From NCBI GenBank assembly GCA_905221615.1, contig CAJNDT010002002.1:186001-250000 (forward strand): a DNA stretch of 64,000 nt. The letters are read 5' to 3'. This document shows, one piece after another, positions 55,374 through 64,000 of this stretch (position 1 is its first letter; every line of letters starts with the position of its first letter). This DNA is from Symbiodinium sp. CCMP2592. Lineage: Eukaryota > Sar > Dinophyceae > Suessiales > Symbiodiniaceae. A program made the translations under genes and the position numbers. Under the pieces are notes generated by a model. That model was not told the DNA's origin. It ran no database searches and saw only the letters and a program-made list of their open reading frames with translations.

Positions 55374-56999
55374 CTCTGGCGATGTCTCATACAACTGCGG
55401 CGGGCCGTCTTAAAAAGATTTGGAAGCATCGGGGTTAGATTTCAGACTATCATTGGAAGGCTTTTGTGCTGCGGACTCGGGCGTTCGAGTTTGGCGGGGT
55501 GTTGCCGGCTTTAGTTTTCAAACTAACATATCCGCAAAGCCATCGCTCTACGTCACGTCCTCAACACAACCGAACCCCCAAACCCTACACCCCCCTTGTC
55601 AAGCTTGCCTCTGAACCCTGCGGCCCACAGCACAACCCCCAAACCACGAACCCCGAATTTCAAGTTCAACCACACCCACGCCCGCCAGTCCCCAAAACCA
55701 ACACCCCAGCCAAGCAGCGCTAAGCCCGTTGAAACCTAGATCCTGATCTTTCCCCGATGCAGGTGCTGTGGCGCTGGCGAAGCAAGTGAGTCGTCCACAA
55801 GTGTGGATTGGCATCGCGACATGTGCGTCAGCCCATAAAGTTCGATGTGACACGGGTATGTGAGTACGAGGTTACATGTTGCGGAGATGTGGAAAGCAGC
55901 TCTAATGGATATTCGGAACTATTTCGCAGCCGGAAGCAAACGTGAAGTGCTAAAGCCCTTGTATATGGAGCACACTGAGTTTCGCTTGCGTAAAAAGCGC
56001 GTGTCAAGTTCAGATTCAGGTGTTTGTTGGTAGCCGGGATGAGCGGGTCAAGTTTCAGGGTATGTTTACACGGGATTGTTATGTTTGGCATTTGGGATCC
56101 CTTGTTACTGCAAGCACTATGTAAGGCCCAAACTTGCCTGCATCAGGCAATATTATGTATACAGCAGTTAAAACAGCAAAAACCACTAAAATTTTTCGCC
56201 AGGGTCGAAAGCAACACCTAGTATTAAGGTCCTAATATATCTATATTATGAATATTACTCAACTATTACTGAGTGGGGGCCGTACGCAATGTATGTACTT
56301 TAAGGCTTAGGGTTTAGGGTACATGCAGACTGTCATATAGATCCGTCTACCTCCTTGTCTGGTCCTACTGTCCTACTTATAACCTTTCGTACTGAGTGCC
56401 GTTCCCTTCAAGCTGGGTTTCGTGATGGAGTAAACCCTAGATTTTGAACCCAAAGCCCTAGCCCGTAATGCTGCAAAGCCTAATCGGGGCGTAGACCAAG
56501 TCCTTACTTGGAATGAACCCTCGACCCTAAATAACCTGAAACCCCATACCTTAAACCGCCTTAAACCTTAAACCTGATGTCCCCAACCACGAAGCCCCAA
56601 AACCTAAACCAGAATTAGGGTCCGTGGCCTTGAACGCGTTTGCGATTTGGGGCCTTCAGGTTTTGAGCATGGGTTTGGGGTTGGTCGAAAGTCTCTAGTT
56701 TAGGTTTGGGGTGCATGTCTCTTTAGATTTCTTTGTGGGCTTATGCGGGGTTTTATAAGCTCAAACACAGTTTTAGGTTCGGGATCCTTTTGCTGAATTC
56801 ATGGCGTCGCTCTGGTCAAGCATACATTCTCAGTTTAGTATACATAGGGGGTTTGCCTTATTTCTACGACTATGTAGCTATCGGACCCCCAAACCTTCAA
56901 CATTTTACCGAATTTTACACTAAACCTGAAAGCCCTAAACTCTTAAACTCTTATGATGACGGCTCCTAAATTCTCGTGATAAGACCCGTAAAGGAAATC

Positions 57000-57240
57000 C
57001 ATAAATGCCTCAAAGGAGCCCTTAAAGGAAGCCCTATAGATCCTTTAAATGAGCCCTTAAAGGAAACGACCCTAAAGGACCCCGTAAAGGAGTCCTCAAA
57101 GGATCCCTTCAAGGAACCCTTCACGGCACCCTTGAAGGAATACTTTAAAGGCACCCCTAAAGGAATCCTCTAAAGGAGCCCTTAAAGGAATCCTGTCTAA
57201 GGAGCCCTTAGAGGAGTCCTTTAAAGGAGGCCTTATATAG
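57000..57240 (+). repeat. Cluster of AAAGGAGCCCTTAAAGGA-type repeats
   Basis: Irregular 12–18 bp units around TTAAAGGA-CCC, of the same word family as 11690–12070 and 12318–12560 but in the other orientation. Confidence 0.75.
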
Positions 57241-57711
57241 AGGATCTCTTAAAGGCCCGCAGCCGTTGAAGCAAAGGAGCTCATCACAATTCCCAGCTTG
57301 GGATGCGTGCTACCGCACCCTTCGTCCTTCAACGATGCTTGCCTTCAAAGTGTAGGGGGTAGGGTTTGGTTTTGGGAGGGTTTACAGTAGGGTTTAAAGG
57401 AGCAGGGTTTAGGGTTCAGGGGTAGGGTTTAGGTCGGCGTTGGGGTTTAGGGTTTAGGGGTTTAGGAAAGGGGGTTCAGGTTTGAGGTTTATGGCTTAGG
57501 AGGGACTTCTTTAGGTTCTGGGTTTCTTAGATTCTTCCGCGAATCTCGGTGCATTTGCGGTTCCTAGGTTTCCAGAAGTAGTTCCCCTTCACACTTCTTT
57601 TTTTCTTTTTTCTCGGATTCCTTGTTGGGACTGAATACTGGAACATAGGGTACCCTTCATGTTAACAACTCCAAGTAGGGTTTAGGCCTTAAGAGCTCTC
57701 TTGAAGGGTTC

Positions 57712-57818
57712 CTACTGTTGATGGACAAAATCCTGCATTACCCATTATAAGGAATATACCATAGTTCCCATAGTTTAGAGTCCTTAGGGTCATGCAGGAT
57801 TTTGTCCATCAGCAGTAG
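57712..57818. repeat. Palindromic element, family H2 (copy d)
   Basis: Arms CTACTGTTGATGGACAAAAT and ATTTTGTCCATCAGCAGTAG. Both arms carry matching GGACAAAAT changes relative to copies a and b, so the hairpin was kept by paired change or copied between arms. Confidence 0.85.
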
Positions 57819-58277
57819 GGTTACAATATAGGATTTAGGGTTTTAAGTGTTTAAGACATGTCAAGGATCCGTTTACTCGTGCAAACGATACCAGCGCAAC
57901 TCTTAACGACGAAATTTCAATCATCCGTCTATAGTTTACGATGTCTGGCTTGGTTGATGGGGCTCTGAAGTCCCGGCTGCGGCAGACCTTTTTGCCATGG
58001 AGGCTTTCTTTACCTACGAGCTGTTTTGAGAGAACCTGTTGTAGATCAAAGGCCCTGATCAAAACCCAATCAATCTCCAACAAGTCGAGAGGCCCGAATC
58101 TGTTAGATCCCTTTGCATAGGGTTTAGGGTTTAGGGTTTTTTGAAACCACGCAACAGAAACCCGAAAAGATCTGCTTCGGATCTATGGAGCGATCTCTCG
58201 CATTTCGAAAGCCGCAACCCTAAACCCTAAAACCCCTTAAAGGAACCCTTGACGGCACCCGTTCCAGGAAGCAGCCC

Positions 58278-58402
58278 TACTTGGAGGATCATGGGACTCA
58301 GTAAGTAGGGTTATAAGTACTCTAATTGGGGTTATAAGTAATTATAAGTATCACTACCCCAATAATTACCCGAGTTACTAAGTCCCATGATCCTTTAAGT
58401 AG
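58278..58402. repeat. Palindromic element, family H6 (copy b)
   Basis: Arms CTACTTGGAGGATCATGGGA and TCCCATGATCCTTTAAGTAG around ATTATAAGT repeats. Confidence 0.8.
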
Positions 58403-58518
58403 AAGAGGAAACCTTCAAGGGACTCTATGCTGTGAGGAGATGTTGGTGCGCTATCTGATACCGGTGCTGCTGGCTGCGATGACCCTGCTTTCTTGGCCCC
58501 TTGTCTTGGGTTTAATAT

Positions 58519-58633
58519 ACTAGGATGCCCAGTAGTACCCTTTTTCCTTTTTTGTAGTCCTAGGTTCCTTATAAAGTTACCCAATACCAAAAAGATAGGC
58601 CTTTTTATTCTTAGGTTACTGGGTATCCTAGTA
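58519..58633. repeat. Element of family H5 (copy a)
   Basis: ACTAGGATGCCCAGTAGTAC to GTTACTGGGTATCCTAGT. Nearly identical to 60899–61012. Confidence 0.85.
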
Positions 58634-59112
58634 TAGGGGGCCTTAGTAACTAGAATGTCTGTTTGGGGGTATATTATACTATACTGATAATAAGGAACCC
58701 CCCCCACAGCAGTGTGTTGCAAGAACCCTGTGGGTCCAGCTAGCAAACCACTACTGCGGTATGCGATGCTAACCGTTGATATTGGAGGAGCTAAGGAGCC
58801 AGGGATGATGATAATCCCTATGAAATTAAGGACCTAAAGAGCCAAGGGAACCCCAAAACCACTGCTTAGTATGTGCTAAATACATAAGGCCAAAGCGACC
58901 TGAACCCCAACATCTACGGAGTTTAAGGTTTGTTGGTCATAGTTGGGTAACCTTTTACAGTTTTATGGGTATTTCAACCCAACAATGCGTAACAATGAGT
59001 AAAAGTGTAAGTTGTTAAACCTATCCCAACAATGAACTAGGTTTGGGCTTTACGGTTTCGCGTTTTCGGGCCAATCCCTGAAGAACGGATCTCTTCTAAA
59101 GAAGCCTATACA

Positions 59113-59213
59113 TTAGAAGGGGCCCCCACCCTGTAATAGTGGCATAATAGCAAGATAATAGGGCCCTAGTATAATCCTTATAGTCACTATTGCAGGGTGG
59201 GGGCAGCTTCTAA
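59113..59213. repeat. Palindromic element, family H3 (copy c)
   Basis: TTAGAAGGGGCCCCCACCCT and AGGGTGGGGGCAGCTTCTAA arms. Confidence 0.85.
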
Positions 59214-60108
59214 CCTATACATATTCAGCCCTTGTAGATCTGAGAGTACTTCTAGACTACCTTAACCTGCCAAGCCCGACCTTTATGTAGGTCCGTATTG
59301 TAAAACCTGGACCCTGCCAAAAAAGCTTCTGGTAGAGAGCTCTGGTATTGAAGGCGATGGTTCCTTATTATAACTACAGTATAATGGGCCCGAAGAACCC
59401 TATTCCAATGATTAAGGCCCCTGGCCCTTGATTGAGCTCGCAACCCCTGCAACGCACCTCGAGGCTGTTGGTGCGACTAGCTCGCAAAGGTCTGTGGCTG
59501 TGTCCGCACTTAGCTTCTGCTGAGCGGTTACATAACCCAGAAAAGGGGGTATTGCTATCCATGAACCTTCAAGTAGGGTTGTGGATTTTACGGGTCCAGG
59601 CTAAAGGTTGTAGAAGTCAGGTTTCGGGAAGCAGAGACAAGTGGTACGCGTTATTGCGACAATATCTTAAATCCTGTGAGAGAAATCTTTGAATTGCCAG
59701 GAGCCTGCTTCTAGACCCTGTCTGACTAGACTCTCAGCGTAGGGTTTGATTCTCACACTCTAGACCTTAAGCCCCAAGTCCTGAACCCTAAACTTAAAAC
59801 CGAAACCCGTGTGCACCCCGATTAAGCCACCAAAATCCAGAGGACATCGTCAAGAAGCCCTGCCCCTCCCGAAGCAACCAAGACACGTCGCAACAGAATT
59901 TCCGAAATCGTTCAGAGTCCCAGCGCCTCCCTAAACTCTAAACCCTTAACGCCTCGGAAGGACGGTAGGCGCCAGAGAGGCATGAGGATGTCCAGGATTC
60001 GGAATTCAGATAGCAGTGTTACGGGGTATAGGCTTTAGGGTTTCAGAGTTTAGGATTCAGGGTTTAGGTTCTTCAAATTAAATATGGCTACTACCAAGGA
60101 TATATACA

Positions 60109-60129
60109 TATATATATATATATATATAC
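60109..60129. repeat. (TA)n microsatellite
   Basis: About ten TA units. Confidence 0.9.
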
Positions 60130-60231
60130 AGACACAAGCGAAATTAAAGGGGTAAGTTGGAGGGCTTCCCCCGGAGCGTAAGCAAGACTGGGCGAAACAG
60201 CATAGCCTGAGGCCTCGTCCCTAAACCTGAA

Positions 60232-60350
60232 TACTTGGAGGTTTATGGGTAGTAATAAGCGGGGTTTAGGAGTAGGATAACTATAGCTATAACCCGTATT
60301 AGGAGACTTATAGCCCCTCTTACAACTAATTACCCATGAACCTCCAAGTA
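60232..60350. repeat. Palindromic element, family H7
   Basis: Arms TACTTGGAGGTTTATGGGTA and TACCCATGAACCTCCAAGTA. The centre GGATAACTATAGCTATAACC is itself palindromic. Confidence 0.85.
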
Positions 60351-60797
60351 GAGTCTTGGAGCCCAAACCCAGGCGAGCGTGTGGTGGTCCGAAGGCTATT
60401 GTCGCCAGCCTGGACGTGCGGGGAATACAGGTATCCTGCGCCACGTTTAGGGTTCACGGTTTAGGGCAGGGTCGCAGACACGTTACCGTACAACACATCG
60501 GAGGTTTGTAGGATTTGTATCATCAGCAGGGTCCGGTAGTTATGCCATGTGGCCATGTTCAGTCATTTAAGGGTCCGAGCCTTCCACAATGTCGTGCCAT
60601 TGGAATGGATCAAGAATGCTCCTCTTAAACGGTTCGACGGGGTCACAGGTCTGGGGCTTACCTTGCAGAGCCTTGCCAAACCCGAAAGTTTTGCTGGCAC
60701 TCCTGTCGACAAGGGTCGCACCCCCCAACCCTTCACGAGTTGGAGTATCCTCCTGACAAGGGTTGCACCCCCAACCCTTCACGACTTGGAGTGGTCC

Positions 60798-60893
60798 GAA
60801 ATTAGGGATACTTTTTTGGGGTCTTTGTAGTAAGGATCCTACTATTTAGGGTGCTAAATTAGGGTCCCCTATTTTCGGAAACTCCCAACTGGA
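60798..60893. repeat. Family H4 element (copy c)
   Basis: TAAGGATCCTACTATTTAGG and CCCCTATTTTCGGAAACTCC. Confidence 0.7.
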
Positions 60894-60898
60894 CAAGG

Positions 60899-61012
60899 GC
60901 TAGGATGCCCAGTAGTACCCCTTTTCCTTTTTTGTAGTCCTAGGTTCCTTATAAAGTTACCCAATACCAAAAAGAGAGGCCTTTTTATTCTTAGGTTACT
61001 GGGTATCCTAGT
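60899..61012. repeat. Element of family H5 (copy b)
   Basis: Close match to 58519–58633 over the whole 114 bp. It lies directly between two H4 copies. Confidence 0.85.
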
Positions 61013-61014
61013 TT

Positions 61015-61096
61015 ATACCTTATTTTCGGGGTCCTAACAATAAGGATCCTACTATTTAGGGTACGAGATTTAAGGTCCCCTACTTTCGGAAACTCC
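61015..61096. repeat. Family H4 element (copy d)
   Basis: Shares AATAAGGATCCTACTATTTA and TTTCGGAAACTCCCAACTGG with copy c, including its right flank TGGACAAGGG. Confidence 0.7.
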
Positions 61097-61225
61097 CAAC
61101 TGGACAAGGGTTTGGCCCCCCAACCCTTCACGACTTGGAGCGGCTCCCGGAAGGAAAGGGCGGGGAAAACTTCGGGGTTCGCGGCCCGTGTTTCTGGAAG
61201 GGGATGTTCCGATACCATAACCCTA

Positions 61226-61346
61226 AGGTTCCAAAGGACCCAATAATTAGGGTTTAGGGTTTAGGGTTTAGGGTTTAGGGTTTAGGGTTTAGGGTTTAGG
61301 GTTTAGGGGTTTAGGGTTTAGGGTGTCCAAAGGACCCAATAATTAG
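61226..61346 (-). repeat. Telomere-like TTTAGGG array flanked by a 20-bp direct repeat
   Basis: CCAAAGGACCCAATAATTAG occurs at about 61228 and again at about 61328. Between them lie about eleven TTTAGGG units (61245–61325). The second copy continues into the full H12 element. Confidence 0.9.
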
Positions 61347-61427
61347 GTCCCCTTTTTTAGGATAGTAGTTATGTAGGTTAGGACTTCGGAGAGTATATGA
61401 TTATCACGTCCTTGGACCCTTGGGGTA
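61326..61427. repeat. Imperfect foldback, family H12 (copy b)
   Basis: Matches 6865–6966, including GGATAGTAGTTATGTAGGT and CCTTGGACCCTTGGGGT. Confidence 0.7.
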
Positions 61428-62135
61428 ATATAGTACCAGTCTATTACAGTACATGCCCAGATGATTACGAGTTATTAGGACATTTTGAATGAAGGCTTGT
61501 CAGTTTTTTTTGCGGATTGCCTCAATTTTTTTTTCCGAGGTCGCTTTCGAGGGTGTTCTAGTACCTCGCGGAGAGCCCAAGTTGAATGGCAGGGGTTTTC
61601 GGGTTTAGGGTTTACCAAAGTATGCTCAGGCTTCCTAATATGCTATCAAGGAGCCCAACACCTTGTTCCTCATTATATTTATACTGTAAAGGAGCCCAAA
61701 ACCTTTTTCTAACTAGAATCGAAACCTCTTTTTTCACCCTTCCACGGCTTTGCACGTGCGTCCCCGCACAGATGCTGGAGCTGCTGGTCCTCACAGGCCT
61801 TGGGTTTAGCAGCGTGTAAGGGTTGAGGGCCTCAAGGGCTTAGGTTTTAGGGGCCCTCAACCGTTTTGCAGAGCAGTTTCTGGGCGCTCTACGCCCGACA
61901 CCCTAAAACCCTACAGAACCTTAAACCCTACGCCCCAAATCTTTTGCCAGTTAGCCTAAACCATCAACCGGAGCCCTCTTTTGCAGTTTGGGGTATGCGG
62001 GTTCTCAGTGCTCGTTTTGCTCTTCCGAGGATTCTGAACCGACGGTTGATGGGTTGCTTTAACGGGATCTAGAAGGGTACCTTTAAGGGGTTCGTTTAAA
62101 GGGATCTGTAGGGTGTTAGGGTTTTAGGGTTTAGG

Positions 62136-62218
62136 GTGATGACATAAATCCGAAACTATTGGAATTATGGTAATTATATGCTTTATGATGGGTAATGCAG
62201 GGTTTATATCATCAACCG
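62136..62218. repeat. H2-related element (copy e), left arm truncated
   Basis: GTGATGACATAAATCC on the left, GGGTTTATATCATCAACC on the right. Confidence 0.65.
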
Positions 62219-62669
62219 TACCACCTTGCTCTTAGAGGTACTTAGAACTAAGTTTTAGTGTTGGGTTCCGATAGTCCCTAGGCTGCTTCGGATTGGAATT
62301 TCGGCTAGGGGTCTAAGTTTAGTATAGGCTTATGCAGTAAGACTAGCTATAGTCAACCTTAGGAGTTGTTGGCTCCTCTGCCCAAAAGCGCTAAGTGAAG
62401 GTTTAGTGTTGATTGGGGATGTACAAGGTGCTATAGGCTCTCCAAAATCACTTCGTTGTTTGGGTGTGATTTCCTTCTGCCACTGTCTTCTGGGCTTTTG
62501 AGGTGGTATGTAACGGATTCGGGTTAATTAATCCTTTAAACTCTTGCCCTCCACCTTTGTGACATGTTCATTGTACTTCCGGCTGAGTTCCGGCAGAAGC
62601 CGGAAAGCACCATGGGAGAAGCGCTCCGTCTGACTTCTCGTCGACCCGACTGCGATAGGGTGAAGTGTC

Positions 62670-62800
62670 TCGGGTTTTGGGGTTTAGGGGTTTTAGGATT
62701 TTAGGCTTTTTAGGGTTCAGGGTTTTAGGGTTTAGGAGTTAGGGGTTAGGTTTTAGGGTTTAGAGGTTTAGGGTTTGAGGGGTTAGGGTTTAGCGTTTGG
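62670..62800 (-). repeat. Degenerate TTTAGGG run
   Basis: Irregular GGTTTTAGGG/GGTTTAGGG words. Confidence 0.8.
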
Positions 62801-62898
62801 TTTGGGGGTTTCGCAATTGTGCGACTAGGTAGCAAGCCCGTAGCCATGAACTGCACACCCCAGTTCCTTGTTCAGGCAAGCTAGCTTTTTGCCAAAGC

Positions 62899-62986
62899 CT
62901 CCAAAACCCCTTAATTAAGGAATATACCTTAAATTATAACAGGATCCCTATTATAATTGTATACTCCTTCATTCAGGGGTTTTGAG
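62899..62986. repeat. Palindromic element, family H1 (copy c)
   Basis: CTCCAAAACCCCTTAATTAA left arm and diverged TTCAGGGGTTTTGAG right arm. It lacks the CCCTAAA/CTATAGATCCC extension of copies a and b. Confidence 0.75.
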
Positions 62987-63489
62987 CTCTGGCTTGCCAA
63001 AGCTGCAGTCGGCTGGAGTGGACGTGTCAGAGTTCAACCCCGACTTCGTTGAGCGAAATCTGACGGCCACCTGGCCGTAAACTACGGTCAGGACGCTTCC
63101 CAGCGGTGCGGAGGTCCTCATGTGTGAGGTGCCAGGCCATGATTGCTTCACGAATTCGGCAGATTTGAAGGAGACGCCGGTGCGGTCCGACAGGCAGTAC
63201 ATGATGCTTTCGCGCGGCAGTCTCGTACTGAAGGACAAGCAGCAGATGCGGCTGCTCCAGTTTTGGTCCACCCGCATGTCCTGCCAGGTCAAACCTAGGT
63301 TACCCTGCGATTCCCTCAAATTTGAAGCAGAGCTCACTAGTTCTTAACCTGTATTTCGTGGGCCGTATCAGGCCAGCTGCATTTCAGTTACTTCTTCTTC
63401 TGCAGCTTAAATTCGATTAAACGTTTGGGGCCCCGAAACCGTAAACCCTTCACTTTAAACTTCAAAACTCTAAGCTCAAGGCCCTAAGG

Positions 63490-63590
63490 CCGCCGAAAAT
63501 AGGGGACCTTAAATCTCGTACCCTAAATAGTAGGATCCTTATTATATAAGGACCCCCAAAATGCGGTACCTATTGATTTTCGGAGACTCT
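63490..63590. repeat. Family H4 element (copy e)
   Basis: CCGAAAATAGGGGACCTTAA to GATTTTCGGAGACTC. A detached TTTTCGGAAACTCCCAT lies at about 63671. Confidence 0.7.
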
Positions 63591-64000
63591 AAGCCCTTAT
63601 AGAGCCCTTTACACGAACCCTTATATTGCCCTTATAGCAACCCTCTAAAGGAACCCTAAGGTACCCATAATTTTCGGAAACTCCCATGTAGGCTGTTTGT
63701 TTTACAGCCTGATCGTGCGCAACGGCTTCATCGTGTTCACGTGCTCCACTGGTCCGAATGGCATCTCTAGCGTGCCTCGCCTTGCAGGGTTTTGGCTTTG
63801 GGGTTTAACGTTTGGGGTTTCGGGTTTGGGGTTTAGGGTAAGGGTACGACAAGCTTTGCAAGAAAGGTTCTATGAGGTTTGCAATGAGGGTTCCATGAAA
63901 GGTTTGCAACCAGGACTCTTGAAGGTTAACTCTAAGGGTTCTACAAGGTACAAGGGCTACTAGACGCGGTATCAGGGACACTACCAGGGTACGAAAAAGG

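Larger units (their letters stand above)
55414..64000. other. Gene-free right flank: telomere-like DNA and palindromes
   Basis: After the exon-like island at 55745–55795 the sequence returns to the telomere-like/CCTTTAAAGG/palindrome mosaic of the left flank, sharing families H1–H6 and H12. Frames such as 62969–63337 (minus) and 63120–63347 (plus) overlap each other and show no motif. Confidence 0.65.

Noticed and set aside
1..64000. tRNA, rRNA or spliced-leader RNA genes
   Set aside because: By eye I found no cloverleaf, rRNA core or CCGTAGCCATTTTGGCTCAAG-like sequence; a covariance-model scan could still reveal one.

Overview
The window looks like dinoflagellate nuclear DNA, probably from a core dinoflagellate such as Symbiodiniaceae. 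All convincing host genes lie on the + strand. They are multi-exon and GC-rich, and some introns use GC–AG boundaries. Spacers are full of plant-type telomere-like (TTTAGGG/CCCTAAA) filler. Three gene products match, as far as I recall, dinoflagellate multi-copy families: a DLSPGSGAL methyltransferase-like protein, a zinc-finger/hAT-like protein and a copia-type gag. No spliced-leader sequence was found, so the taxonomic call rests on this combination.

Layout. 1–17 kb: a mosaic of degenerate telomere-like repeats, CCTTTAAAGG repeats and many different 75–125 bp palindromes, with one young 2.9 kb gag-only LTR retroelement on the minus strand (7629–10551). 17.4–25.6 kb: two tandem copies (P1, P2) of an unrecognised eight- or nine-exon gene. 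26.6–28.4 kb: an unrecognised multi-exon gene. 29.8–31.3 kb: an HMG-box protein fused to a degenerate kinase. 31.4–35.5 kb: AT-rich DNA with a 1.15 kb nested palindrome. 35.9–37.4 kb: the 5' part of a methyltransferase-like gene, cut by a 100-N assembly gap (37373–37472). 37.5–42.65 kb: a near-identical repeat of 32.2–37.4 kb, probably an unmerged haplotype. 41.2–44.7 kb: the complete methyltransferase-like gene. 45.2–46.7 kb: a C5-cytosine DNA methyltransferase with a frameshift between motifs IX and X. 47.1–51.4 kb: a BED-type zinc finger/hAT-transposase-like gene, then a lysine-rich exon. 52.9–55.4 kb: a third copy (P3) of the tandem family. 56–64 kb: telomere-like repeats and palindromes again.

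How it fits together. P1–P3 share an unrecognised core but end in different RNA-binding-like tails (KGDYKG-rich, RGRGRD/acidic, RS-rich), which suggests RNA-related roles. P3 is separated from P1/P2 by a 27 kb block holding the methyltransferase, hAT-like and HMG/pseudokinase genes. That block may be an insertion or a mobile composite. Every exon-rich part is packed with the 10-mer GGCGNNGGCG, read in all three frames. Exon limits are hand-drawn and approximate unless a boundary is stated.
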